Shown piece after piece: positions 51,633 to 60,476 of a DNA stretch of 64,000 nucleotides. The stretch's first letter is position 1. Every line of letters starts with the position of its first letter. Both the position numbers and the translations under genes were made by a program. The notes beneath the pieces are model-generated. The model was not told the origin of the DNA. It saw only the letters and a list, made by a program, of their open reading frames with translations, and ran no database searches. Origin of the DNA: Alphaproteobacteria bacterium. Lineage in GTDB: Bacteria > Pseudomonadota > Alphaproteobacteria > UBA8366 > Aestuariispiraceae. Location of the stretch: NCBI GenBank assembly GCA_033344895.1, contig JAWPMN010000001.1, forward strand, positions 1,612,001 through 1,676,000. The letters are read 5' to 3'.

Positions 51633-52313
51633 ATGTCCATCGAACTTCTGATTTATGCGGCCGTCGCTCTGTTCCTGGTTTTCCGTCTGTTCAGTGTTCT
51701 CGGTAAACGTACCGGGCACCAGAAACGCTCGGATTTCCCGCCGCCGCATCCGACCGATGCACAGCGCGAGGAAAGCCGTTCGGGCGAGACCCAGGACAAT
51801 GTCGTTCGCATGCCCGGCGCCCAGGACGCGCCGACCCCGGACAGCGCCCAGTTCGAGGGCCCGGCCGGCGACGGTCTGCGCGCGATCTACGAGGCGGATG
51901 GCAGGTTCAGTCCGGACTCCTTCATCGAAGGCGCCAAGAAGGCGTTCGAAATGATCGTGACCGCTTATGCCGAGGGCGATCGCAAGACGCTGAAGAACCT
52001 GCTGGACAAGCCGACTTATGAGAGCTTCTCCGGCGCCATCGATGCCCGGGAAAAAGCGGGCCACCGCATGGAGGACATGCTGGTCGGGATTGATTCCGCC
52101 GAGATCACCGAGGCCGGGATGCAGGGCGACACCGCCCGCGTGACGGTGACCTTCGTCAGTCAGCAGGTCAATGTGACCTACGATTCCGAAGGTCGGGTCG
52201 TCGATGGGGATCCCTCCACCGTTGAGACGGTATCCGACGAATGGACCTTTGCCCGCAACGTGAAGTCCAGCGATCCGAACTGGCAGCTGGTCGAAACCCG
52301 GGTCGCGGCCTGA
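51633..52313 (+). CDS. Tim44/TimA-like membrane-anchored protein
   Basis: A 226-residue protein with an N-terminal membrane anchor (LLIYAAVALFLVFRLFSVLG) followed by an acidic linker and the Tim44 domain from about residue 90 (FIEGAKKAFEMIVTAYAEGD, LLDKPTYESF, DEWTFARN). It is the alphaproteobacterial TimA relative of mitochondrial Tim44. Its origin-proximal place with mltA, fxsA and secB is conserved in the group. mltA begins five bases after its stop. Confidence 0.92.
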   Translation: MSIELLIYAAVALFLVFRLFSVLGKRTGHQKRSDFPPPHPTDAQREESRSGETQDNVVRMPGAQDAPTPDSAQFEGPAGDGLRAIYEADGRFSPDSFIEGAKKAFEMIVTAYAEGDRKTLKNLLDKPTYESFSGAIDAREKAGHRMEDMLVGIDSAEITEAGMQGDTARVTVTFVSQQVNVTYDSEGRVVDGDPSTVETVSDEWTFARNVKSSDPNWQLVETRVAA

Positions 52314-52318
52314 CCAAC

Positions 52319-53563
52319 ATGCGCGAACAGGTCCGTCCGGTCCGACTGATTGCGGCCTGTGCGATCCTGGCCGCCGCCCTGACCGCCTGCGAGGCGGAAA
52401 AGGACGAGACAGAGCCAGAGCCCGCGCCGGCCGAACCGGCACCACCCGCCCTGACCCTGTCCGCCGTCGATTTCGATGCCCTGCCCGGCTGGTCCGATGA
52501 CGATATGGCCGGTGCCCGGGCCGCGCTGGCGCGATCCTGCGGGCGCATCCTGCGCATGTCGCCCGAGGCGGAAATCGGCAGCAATGCGCTGCAGACCACG
52601 GCCATGGATTGGCGGGCGGCCTGTCAGGCGCTGGATGCCGTGCCGGACGGGTCGGATGCCCTTCGTGACTATTTCGAGGGATTTTTTGAGCCCTTCGCCG
52701 TGGCCGATGCCGCGGATGGCGACGCGCCGGATGCCGACCAGGGGCTGTTCACGGGCTATTTCGAGGCGGAACTGACCGGGTCCCGACTGCGCGACGAGAC
52801 CTATGCGACACCGATCTATGCCCGGCCGGAGGATCTGATCACGGTCGATCTCGGCCTGTTCGATCCGGAACTGAAGGGCAAGGGCATCGTCGGTGCCGTC
52901 GAGAACGGCCGCCTGAAACCCTATCCGACGCGTGGCGAGATCGAGGCCGGGGCGCTGGAGGGGCAGGATCTGGAACTGCTGTGGATCGATGACCCGGTCG
53001 ATGTCTTTCTGCTTCAGGTCCAGGGATCGGGCCGGGTCATCCTGCCGGATGGCGACGTGGTCCGGGTTGGCTTCGCCGCGCATAATGGTCATGGCTACCG
53101 CTCGATCGGGCGGCGGCTGATCGACATGGGCGAATTGCAGGCCCATGAGGCAAGCTGGAACGGCATCCGCAACTGGGTCGAAAACCATCCCGACAAGGCC
53201 GCCGAGCTCTTCGCCTACAACCCGCGCTTCATCTTCTTCCGCCAACTCGATGGCGATGGTCCCATCGGCGCCGAGGGCGTGGCCCTGACGCCGGAACGCA
53301 GCCTGGCGGTCGATACCGCCTACATCCCGCTGGGCATGCCGCTCTGGCTCGACACCGTCCGTCCGGGCGGCAGCGAGGAACCGATGCGGCGGCTGATGGT
53401 CGCCCAGGACAAGGGCGGTGCGATCAAGGGTGTGGTCCGCGGGGACTTCTTCTGGGGCTATGGCGATGCCGCTCTGGCGGAGGCCGGGCGCATGAAGTCG
53501 AAGGGACGGTATTTCCTGTTGCTTCCCAAGCCCTTGGCGAACCGGGTGAAGGCAACGGGTTAA
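52319..53563 (+). CDS. mltA: Membrane-bound lytic transglycosylase MltA
   Basis: Outer-membrane lipoprotein that cleaves peptidoglycan to 1,6-anhydromuropeptides. The 414-residue protein has a lipoprotein signal ending LTAC, a Pro/Glu-rich linker, the barrel domain with FTGYFEAELTGSR and LLWIDDPVDVFLLQVQGSGR, and the catalytic 3D-like domain MVAQDKGGAIKGVVRGDFFW with its Asp residues. It follows the Tim44-like gene by five bases. Confidence 0.95.
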   Translation: MREQVRPVRLIAACAILAAALTACEAEKDETEPEPAPAEPAPPALTLSAVDFDALPGWSDDDMAGARAALARSCGRILRMSPEAEIGSNALQTTAMDWRAACQALDAVPDGSDALRDYFEGFFEPFAVADAADGDAPDADQGLFTGYFEAELTGSRLRDETYATPIYARPEDLITVDLGLFDPELKGKGIVGAVENGRLKPYPTRGEIEAGALEGQDLELLWIDDPVDVFLLQVQGSGRVILPDGDVVRVGFAAHNGHGYRSIGRRLIDMGELQAHEASWNGIRNWVENHPDKAAELFAYNPRFIFFRQLDGDGPIGAEGVALTPERSLAVDTAYIPLGMPLWLDTVRPGGSEEPMRRLMVAQDKGGAIKGVVRGDFFWGYGDAALAEAGRMKSKGRYFLLLPKPLANRVKATG

Positions 53564-53670
53564 ACCGTTAAAGCGGCATGTCAGGGGGTTGAAGCGGGCA
53601 CTTACCTTGCCTTTACCGGCAAGGCTGGCCATTGTCCCTGTACTTCCTGAGAACTCGGTTGAAGGTCTTC

Positions 53671-54504
53671 ATGTCGGATTTCAGCTCCCCGCCAGAATCC
53701 CCCAGTGCACCGCCCGTCACCGTCGGTCTATTCGTCACCTGCCTCGTCGATCTGTTTCGACCCCGTATCGGATTTGCGGCGGTCACGCTGCTGGAACGTG
53801 CCGGTTGCGCCGTCGCGGTTCCCAGGGCGCAGACATGTTGCGGACAGCCGGCCTACAATTCCGGCGACAGCGCCCATGCGCGCGCCGTGGCGCGGGGATT
53901 GATCGATGCCTTCGCAGAATTCGACTATGTGGTCGCACCGTCCGGTTCCTGCGCCGGGATGATCCGGGAGCATGTGCCGTCACTGTTCGCCGACGACCCG
54001 CAATTGGCGGATGCCGCGGCGGCGTTGGGCGCGAAGACCCATGAACTGATGTCCTTCCTGGTCGATATCATGGGCATGCCGGCCACGGTCGCGGATTATA
54101 ACGGAACCGTAACATATCACGACAGCTGTTCCGGCCTGCGGGAGCTTGGGGTCAAGAGCCAGCCCCGCCGGCTGCTGGCCGGGGTCAAGGGCATGACCCT
54201 GAAGGAACTGCCCTCGGCGGAGGTCTGCTGCGGCTTCGGCGGGACCTTCTGCGTCAAGTATCCCGACATATCCAACAAGATGGTCAGCGAGAAAACCGCC
54301 GATATCGCCGGCACAGGGGCGGATACCCTGCTGGCCGGGGACCTTGGCTGCCTTTTGAACATGGCGGGCAAGCTGTCGCGCGAAGGTCGTCCGGTAAAGG
54401 CCTATCACGTCGCGGAAATCCTGGCCGGACTGGGTGACGGTCCGGCGATCGGCGAGGGCGGCGAGGATCTGTCCCGTTTCACCCGGCCCGCCGAAGGGGA
54501 GTGA
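53671..54504 (+). CDS. lutA: L-lactate utilisation Fe-S protein LutA (LldE)
   Basis: First subunit of the LutABC L-lactate dehydrogenase complex. The 277-residue protein has two CCG domains with cysteine-rich motifs: AQTCCGQPAYNSGD, and EVCCGFGGTFCVKYPDIS, with an additional HDSCSGLRELG. GAAGG lies upstream of the ATG at 53671. It starts a three-gene operon inserted between mltA and the Smr gene, which are neighbours in many relatives. Confidence 0.94.
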   Translation: MSDFSSPPESPSAPPVTVGLFVTCLVDLFRPRIGFAAVTLLERAGCAVAVPRAQTCCGQPAYNSGDSAHARAVARGLIDAFAEFDYVVAPSGSCAGMIREHVPSLFADDPQLADAAAALGAKTHELMSFLVDIMGMPATVADYNGTVTYHDSCSGLRELGVKSQPRRLLAGVKGMTLKELPSAEVCCGFGGTFCVKYPDISNKMVSEKTADIAGTGADTLLAGDLGCLLNMAGKLSREGRPVKAYHVAEILAGLGDGPAIGEGGEDLSRFTRPAEGE

Positions 54505-54508
54505 CGCC

Positions 54509-55951
54509 ATGGATCCCCGCACCCGCGATTTCAAATCGAACAGCGCGAAGGCGCTGACCGACGGAAACCTGCAGCAGGCGCTGGGCAAGATGAAGGTCGG
54601 CTTTGTCGAAAAACGCGCCAGGGCACGGGCCGGTCTGCCGGAATTCGATGCTTTGCGCGACCAGGCCCGCGACATCAAGAATCACACGCTGGAACATATC
54701 GACTATTATCTGGAGACCTATGAGGCGGCGGTGACCCGGTCCGGCGGTCATGTCCACTGGGCCCGCGACGCCGCCGAGGCACGCCAGGTCGTGCTGGATA
54801 TCTGCGCACGGGTCGGGGCGAAATCGGTCACCAAGGGCAAGTCGATGATCTCCGAGGAGATCGCGCTGAACGCCGCGCTGGAAGAATCCGGTTATGAGGT
54901 CGTGGAGACCGATCTCGGTGAATACATCATCCAGATCCGCGGCGAGGGGCCCAGCCACATCATCGCGCCCGCCGTCCATGTGCTGAAGGAGCAGGTCGCC
55001 GACGATTTCCGGCGCAAGCACACCCATCTGGACGCCAAACGCCCGCTGGAGGAGCGCAAGGCGATCATTTCCGAGGCGCGGGAAATTCTGCGCCAGAAAT
55101 ATCTCGACGCCGATGTCGGGATCACCGGTGCGAACTTCCTGATCGCCGAGACTGGCAGCAGCGTCATCGTCACCAATGAGGGCAATGGCGACCTGACCCA
55201 GACCCTGCCGCGGGTTCACGTCGTGATCGCCAGCCTGGAGAAGATCGTGCCCACCCTGGACGACGCCTCGGCGATCCTGCGGGTGCTGGCGCGTTCGGCG
55301 ACGGGGCAGGATTTCTCGGCCTATACCACCTTCTCAACCGGCCCGAAGCGTGCCGAGGACCCGGACGGGCCGGAAGAATATCATGTCGTGCTGCTGGACA
55401 ATGGCCGCACCGACATGCTGGGCACGGAATTCCAGGACATGCTGCGCTGCATCCGCTGCGGTGCCTGCATGAACCATTGCCCGGTCTACGGCGCTGTCGG
55501 CGGCCATGCCTATGGCTGGGTCTATCCCGGCCCGATGGGCGCGGTGCTGACACCCAGCTTCATCGGTGTTGCCGAGGGTGGGCACCTTCCCAACGCCTCC
55601 ACTTTCTGCGGGCGCTGCGCCGATGTCTGCCCGATGCGCATCCCGCTGCCCAAGATGATGCGCGCCTATCGCCAGAAGGAATTCGAAAGCGGCCTTGCGC
55701 CGCCCGCCGCCCGGTTCGGGCTCGACATCTGGGGCTTCGCGGCGGCTCGACCCTGGCTCTATCGCCTCGGTGCCCGACTGGCGGCCGGGATTTTGGGCTG
55801 GCGCGGCAGGAAGCGCGGGCGGTTCACGTCGCTGCCGCTGGCCGGTGGCTGGACCGATCATCGCGATATGGCGGCGCCGGCCGGCCGCACCTTCCAGGAT
55901 CTGTGGGAAGCGAAGCGCGGCGCCCGGAGCGCGAGGGAGGCCCGCCGATGA
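54509..55951 (+). CDS. lutB: Lactate utilisation iron-sulfur protein LutB (LldF)
   Basis: Large subunit of LutABC, 480 residues. An N-terminal LUD-type domain (with KGKSMISEEIALN and GITGANFLIAETGSSV) is followed by two 4Fe-4S motifs: CIRCGACMNHCPVYG (Cys314, 317, 320, 324) and FCGRCADVCPMRIPLP (Cys367, 370, 374). It passes electrons from lactate oxidation toward quinones. It starts four bases after lutA and overlaps lutC (ATGA). Confidence 0.95.
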   Translation: MDPRTRDFKSNSAKALTDGNLQQALGKMKVGFVEKRARARAGLPEFDALRDQARDIKNHTLEHIDYYLETYEAAVTRSGGHVHWARDAAEARQVVLDICARVGAKSVTKGKSMISEEIALNAALEESGYEVVETDLGEYIIQIRGEGPSHIIAPAVHVLKEQVADDFRRKHTHLDAKRPLEERKAIISEAREILRQKYLDADVGITGANFLIAETGSSVIVTNEGNGDLTQTLPRVHVVIASLEKIVPTLDDASAILRVLARSATGQDFSAYTTFSTGPKRAEDPDGPEEYHVVLLDNGRTDMLGTEFQDMLRCIRCGACMNHCPVYGAVGGHAYGWVYPGPMGAVLTPSFIGVAEGGHLPNASTFCGRCADVCPMRIPLPKMMRAYRQKEFESGLAPPAARFGLDIWGFAAARPWLYRLGARLAAGILGWRGRKRGRFTSLPLAGGWTDHRDMAAPAGRTFQDLWEAKRGARSAREARR

Positions 55952-56634
55952 GTACCGCGCGCGACACCATTCTGGGCAAGATCCGGCAGGCCCGGGGGCG
56001 CAAGGGCCCCGTCGATGATGCCACGGCCGAACGCCTGCTGGCCCGCATGAAGAGCCGCCCGCGCGGGATCGTGCCGGCGCGGGGCCGGGCCACGGGCTCC
56101 CAGTTGCTGCAGGATTTCCGCAGCCGTGCCGAAGCCGTGGAGGCCACGGTACAGGACGTGGCCAGCCTGAGCGATGTGCCCGCCGCCGTCGCCGACTATC
56201 TGACCGCCCGCAATCTGCCCGCCGAGGTGCGGGGCGCGCCGCATCCGGACCTGCAGGATCTGGACTGGGGTCAGCGGCGGACGCTGTCGGTTCAGTTCGG
56301 GCCGAGCGCGGGCGACGACAAGGTCGGCCTGACCCGCGCCTTCGCCGGAATTGCAGAGACCGGGACCCTGATGCTTCTGGCCGGGCCGGAGGGGCCGACC
56401 ACGCTGAATTTCCTGCCGGAAAACCATATCGTCGTGCTGAAGAAATCGGAACTGGTCGGCGCCTATGAGGATGCCTGGGACCGTCTGCGCGACAGGGTCG
56501 GTCCGGAGGGCCTGCTGAGCCGCGTGGTCAACCTGATCACCGGGCCGTCCCGCACCGGGGATATCGAACAGACGATCGAGCTCGGCGCACATGGTCCGCT
56601 GCGGCTGCACATTCTGATCATTGCAGATTCGTAA
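55948..56634 (+). CDS. lutC: Lactate utilisation protein LutC (LldG)
   Basis: LUD-domain subunit of LutABC, 228 residues. The core includes GLTRAFAGIAETGTLMLLAG and NFLPENHIVVLKKSELVGAYE, with GPSRTGDIEQTIELGAHGP near the C-terminus. The start overlaps the lutB stop, with GGGAGG upstream. Growth on L-lactate is the expected phenotype; no lactate permease gene is adjacent. Confidence 0.94.
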   Translation: MSTARDTILGKIRQARGRKGPVDDATAERLLARMKSRPRGIVPARGRATGSQLLQDFRSRAEAVEATVQDVASLSDVPAAVADYLTARNLPAEVRGAPHPDLQDLDWGQRRTLSVQFGPSAGDDKVGLTRAFAGIAETGTLMLLAGPEGPTTLNFLPENHIVVLKKSELVGAYEDAWDRLRDRVGPEGLLSRVVNLITGPSRTGDIEQTIELGAHGPLRLHILIIADS

Positions 56635-56636
56635 CA

Positions 56637-57206
56637 ATGCCGCGCCGGAAGAAAGATCAGGATGACGGCGCGCTGTGGGAGGCGGTGAAGGCCAGTGCAA
56701 TCCCGGTCCGGCGGGATACCGTCTTCCGCGACGGCCTGGATTCCGGAACCGCTGCCCTGCCCCCCGCCAAATCAGGGGGCAAGAAATCCGCCAAGCGGCG
56801 CCCGGCCGCCAGGATACCCGCGGCGGAACTGCCGGAACCGCTGCCGCGCGCGGTGCCGGCGCGCGAACTGACGCATGGCTGTGCCCCCGGGGTCGACCGC
56901 CGCACGGCGGAGCGCCTGAAAAAGGGCAGAATGGAGATCGAAGGGCGCCTCGACCTGCACGGCATGAGCCGTGAGGCGGCCCATCGCGCGACACAGGGGT
57001 TTGTCACCGGATCCCGCCTGTCGGGCAAGCGCTGCATCCTGATCGTCACCGGCAAGGGCAAGGGCATCCTGCAGAGCGAGCTGCCGCGATGGCTCAACCT
57101 GTCGCCGATCCGGGAGCAGATTCTCAGCTTCAGCCATGCCCGGCCGCAGGATGGCGGGTCCGGGGCTGTCTATGTCCTTCTGAAACGCGACAGGAATGTC
57201 GTCTGA
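56637..57206 (+). CDS. Smr/MutS2-domain protein
   Basis: A 189-residue protein with a basic, disordered N-terminal half and a C-terminal Smr domain: GRLDLHGMSREAAHRA and VTGKGKGILQSELPRWL, the LDxHG and TGKG nuclease marks. Probably a DNA or RNA endonuclease (family knowledge). It begins two bases after lutC, so it is likely co-transcribed with the lut operon, and ends seven bases from a convergent gene. Confidence 0.92.
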   Translation: MPRRKKDQDDGALWEAVKASAIPVRRDTVFRDGLDSGTAALPPAKSGGKKSAKRRPAARIPAAELPEPLPRAVPARELTHGCAPGVDRRTAERLKKGRMEIEGRLDLHGMSREAAHRATQGFVTGSRLSGKRCILIVTGKGKGILQSELPRWLNLSPIREQILSFSHARPQDGGSGAVYVLLKRDRNVV

Positions 57207-57213
57207 CGGGGTT

Positions 57214-57840
57214 CTACTCCGCAGCGGCGCTGGCCACGCGAACCGGGGTGAGTGCAGGAAGCCCGGGCGTTTCGGCCAGCGACCGGGCATCAGCCAGCCT
57301 ACCCTGGATATGCGCATTGAAGACGCCGCGCATGGCATCCATGGTTGACGGATCGCGGCCGCTGCCATTGCCGTAGTAAACCGCCAGACATTCCTCGACC
57401 AGGCCGGTGACGTCGCTCAACGGGCGGCTGGTGGCTTGGGCTATGCCATCGAGGTCATGCGAAACCGAAAGCGCCAGATTGGCCTTTGCAACCTCACTGA
57501 TGAAGGCGGAATAGAAGGAGGCGAAGCCGTTCTTGGCACCCATCAGATCCAGGACCGCACATACCGGGGGCGCGGCGGCCTGATCGCGTTTCAGGATGCC
57601 ATCGACCATGGTGCCGATCTGCGTTACCACCGTCGGATCCATCCGGCTGGGATCCATGGTATCGGCCCAGATGTCGATGCAGTTGATGTCCGGCCGATAG
57701 AACGGCAGCGCCGCGACCTCCCGGAACATCGCTTCGACGTTTTTCTGTGTCGGCTGCCCGTCATGGACCCAGACGATGAAGTCTCCGTCATCGCTGGGCC
57801 GGATCAGGCAGGAATAACCAGCCCTTTCTAGCCTGAACAT
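57214..57840 (-). CDS. Unknown protein, STAS-like fold suspected
   Basis: A 208-residue soluble protein from the ATG at 57840, with GGGAGG eight bases upstream. The N-terminal 110 residues alternate strands and helices (FIVWVHDGQPTQKNVEAMF, CIDIWADTMD) and recall SpoIIAA/STAS-like proteins. Residues 95-200 are helical. No catalytic motif is recognised and homology is not shown. It is divergent from the XRE regulator across 197 bases, which may control it. Confidence 0.6.
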   Translation of the reverse strand: MFRLERAGYSCLIRPSDDGDFIVWVHDGQPTQKNVEAMFREVAALPFYRPDINCIDIWADTMDPSRMDPTVVTQIGTMVDGILKRDQAAAPPVCAVLDLMGAKNGFASFYSAFISEVAKANLALSVSHDLDGIAQATSRPLSDVTGLVEECLAVYYGNGSGRDPSTMDAMRGVFNAHIQGRLADARSLAETPGLPALTPVRVASAAAE

Positions 57841-58037
57841 TTTGTATGCCTCCCGCTCCCTCAAGCGTTACGCTAAGACATGAAAATTGGGTTAATCAAT
57901 TCATAAAATTGACATTTCTTGCCTGCGTTGTGGGGCTGGAACCGATTATACTGCGCGTAGCCGCCGGGCCGGCCCGCAGCGCGCAGGATCATGTCAGACA
58001 AGGGAGGCGGGAAACCAAACGGGATGAGGAAGAACCC

Positions 58038-58388
58038 ATGAGCACGCCGTTCGGAGAGCGCCTGCGGGCGTTGCGGCGGGAACGCGGCGTCACATTGAAG
58101 GATCTGTCGGAGGCCCTGGGCGTCAGCCAGGCCTATCTTTCCGCGCTGGAAACAGGTCGCCGCCCGCGGCCCACCCCGGCGCGGGTCGATCAGATCTGTG
58201 CTTACTTCGGGATCATCTGGGACGAGGCCGAGGCCCTGAAGGATCTGGCGCGACTGTCTCAGCCCCGCATCACGATCGACACGACCGGCCTATCGCCGGA
58301 GGCGACCCAGCTCGCCAATCGCCTGGCCCAGCGCATCCGGCGGCTCGATCGGAAGCGGATACAGCACCTGCTGGAGACGCTCGGCTGA
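58038..58388 (+). CDS. XRE-family helix-turn-helix regulator
   Basis: A 116-residue DNA-binding protein. The HTH is complete: RLRALRRERGVTLKDLSEAL and VSQAYLSALETGRRPRPTP. The C-terminal 45 residues are helical and may dimerise. The ATG at 58038 has AGGAAG upstream. It lies between a divergent unknown gene and a membrane protein, either of which may be its target. Confidence 0.88.
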   Translation: MSTPFGERLRALRRERGVTLKDLSEALGVSQAYLSALETGRRPRPTPARVDQICAYFGIIWDEAEALKDLARLSQPRITIDTTGLSPEATQLANRLAQRIRRLDRKRIQHLLETLG

Positions 58389-58497
58389 GCAGGGGTCAGG
58401 GCCCGCAAATTGGACACCGACACGCATTCATTGTATTTTTTCCAACTGAGGCGGAGGGGTTCCCACCGCTACGACTCGGGGGAGTTGGGGGAAAGCC

Positions 58498-60372
58498 ATG
58501 AAACGGGTTCTGGTCGCGATTGAGGGCGTCTGTGTTTTCGCCCTCTGGCTACTACTTTTGCTGGCTTTCCTGCTGGGGGTCATTGGTGATGAATTCTACA
58601 ATCTCGAGGACCTGATCCTCAGGCTTGTATACGGCGAACTGGAAAATGCGACCGCGGAAGAGTTTGCCCGGTTCGATTTCCTGGCCTCGCTGATGGGGGA
58701 TCTGTTCGATGAGGACTTCTACGGGCCCGTCTTTGTTCTCCTCCTCATCCTGTCGCTGATCTACGGAATCTCACTCTACGTGTTCCGGGCAACCTTCATG
58801 GTCGCGATCCTCTGGATGATCCTGCGCCTGGACAACAAGACGGCCACTGAACGTCGCCTGGCGGCGTGTCGGCTTGAAGTCTGCGGCTGGGCCTTTGTGA
58901 GCGGGTTCATCCTTCTCTTCGCCCTGTTCGAGGAAGACCTGACCTATCTGTACTATCTGGCGATCCTGATCCTGCCGAATGCCTTCACGGCCTATTCGGT
59001 CCAGATGCCGTTGCTGAACGGGCTGTTCCGCGAACCGGCGAAGCTCGCGGACAGCGCCGTTTCGATGACCCGGGATATCGGACAGCGGCTGGGAGATGGC
59101 CCGAGCGGCGTGGCGGTCGAAATCGTCTCCTGGACCGTGCTGTGCCTCGTCGTGACGGCATTCCTGTCGCCGGATATGGGCTATCTGCGGTTCGATACCG
59201 ACCCGGAAACATTGCGGCGCGAGCATGCCTTCTGGGAAAATCTGAGACTTGTCGCAGTGCTGTCGATCATCGCCTTTGTACTGACCTATCTGATGTTCCG
59301 CCGCAGCCTGCCACTGGCGGATCTGATCCGGGCCTGCAACGAGCAGCAGGCCGATGCCCCGGAAGGGTCGGAACATGTGCTGGTCGTGCAGCTTCGGAAG
59401 CGGGCGGGCCAGTTGCGGCTTTACGCCCTCGTTATCCTCAGCTTGATGGTGGCGGCGCTGGTCGTCGCGGTCAGCATATTCGTTCTGGCGGAGTCGTTCG
59501 GGTCCAAGCAGGACAGCCGCGCCATCGTTCTGGATGAGATCGTCGACGCCGAACGCCGGTTCCAGGAATATCAGCGCGATTTCATGGATCTCGCGCGGCA
59601 GAATCTCTCGGCACCGGACCTGTCCGAAGAACTCCTGGCTACCCTGACCGAAATCCTGGACCGCAACAGGGACCTCGTGGACAGCCTGAGCGAGATCGAT
59701 CCCATCGAGCAGGACAGGGAGTACAACAAGCAGCTGGAAGAGTTCCAGGAGGGCATGCGGAAAGCGTCGGAGGAACTCGACAGCATCGAGCGCCTGCTGG
59801 AGGGGCAGGTCGTCGACAATGAGCGAACCATCGTATCCGTGTTCCGGGATTCGGGCATCCAGCGCCAGATCCGTCTCTACCGGGAAGCCATAGAGACGGC
59901 GCGCGGTTCGATTTCGACCCTGTCGCAGGAGATGCAGCGCGACTTCTGGAATGACCGAAGCTTCGTCGAAAGCCTGGTGACCCGGTTCGGGGCGCTGATC
60001 ATCCTGTTCACCGCCGTGCAGATCCTGGGCGGACGGTACGAGTCGCTGCTCAACCGTGCCGCGGAATACGATGCCATCGCGGACAGCCTTTCCATCGCCG
60101 TCACCGAGACGCCGGACAAGCTCAAGGACCTGACGCTTCAGGAGATCATTGAGATGACGCGGGTGCTGCCGCTGCGCACCAAGCAGGCGCTGACCCCGGT
60201 CGACCGGCTGCTGGACGGGTTGCAGAATGTTGCCATGGCCTTCGGCAGCGTAAAATCGGCGACCGAGCAGACGATACGCAATGTGCGGCGCCGCCAGGGT
60301 CGTTCCGGGGAAGGCGCCGAAGACGATGCTGGCGGGTCCGGGGATGGGCAACGGGGAGGCACGACGGCATAG
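58498..60372 (+). CDS. Multi-pass membrane protein with central coiled coil
   Basis: A 624-residue protein of unknown family. Hydrophobic segments are near residues 7-30, 75-112, 128-168, 208-227, 250-268 and 306-330, then a long helical, probably coiled-coil stretch from about 340 to 480 (rich in Glu, Arg, Leu) and one more segment near 500-516. The C-terminus is polar. The layout (membrane anchor, periplasmic or cytosolic coiled coil, membrane return) recalls sensor or scaffold proteins. It is followed 104 bases later by a sensor kinase. Confidence 0.7.
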   Translation: MKRVLVAIEGVCVFALWLLLLLAFLLGVIGDEFYNLEDLILRLVYGELENATAEEFARFDFLASLMGDLFDEDFYGPVFVLLLILSLIYGISLYVFRATFMVAILWMILRLDNKTATERRLAACRLEVCGWAFVSGFILLFALFEEDLTYLYYLAILILPNAFTAYSVQMPLLNGLFREPAKLADSAVSMTRDIGQRLGDGPSGVAVEIVSWTVLCLVVTAFLSPDMGYLRFDTDPETLRREHAFWENLRLVAVLSIIAFVLTYLMFRRSLPLADLIRACNEQQADAPEGSEHVLVVQLRKRAGQLRLYALVILSLMVAALVVAVSIFVLAESFGSKQDSRAIVLDEIVDAERRFQEYQRDFMDLARQNLSAPDLSEELLATLTEILDRNRDLVDSLSEIDPIEQDREYNKQLEEFQEGMRKASEELDSIERLLEGQVVDNERTIVSVFRDSGIQRQIRLYREAIETARGSISTLSQEMQRDFWNDRSFVESLVTRFGALIILFTAVQILGGRYESLLNRAAEYDAIADSLSIAVTETPDKLKDLTLQEIIEMTRVLPLRTKQALTPVDRLLDGLQNVAMAFGSVKSATEQTIRNVRRRQGRSGEGAEDDAGGSGDGQRGGTTA

Positions 60373-60476
60373 AATTTTGGTGCCACGCCGGACAAAGTTT
60401 ACCAATTATCAATAAGTTCCGGCAATATTCTGCGGTGTTTCCCTGAACGGTCCATTGTCGGACCAAGGATTCGACC

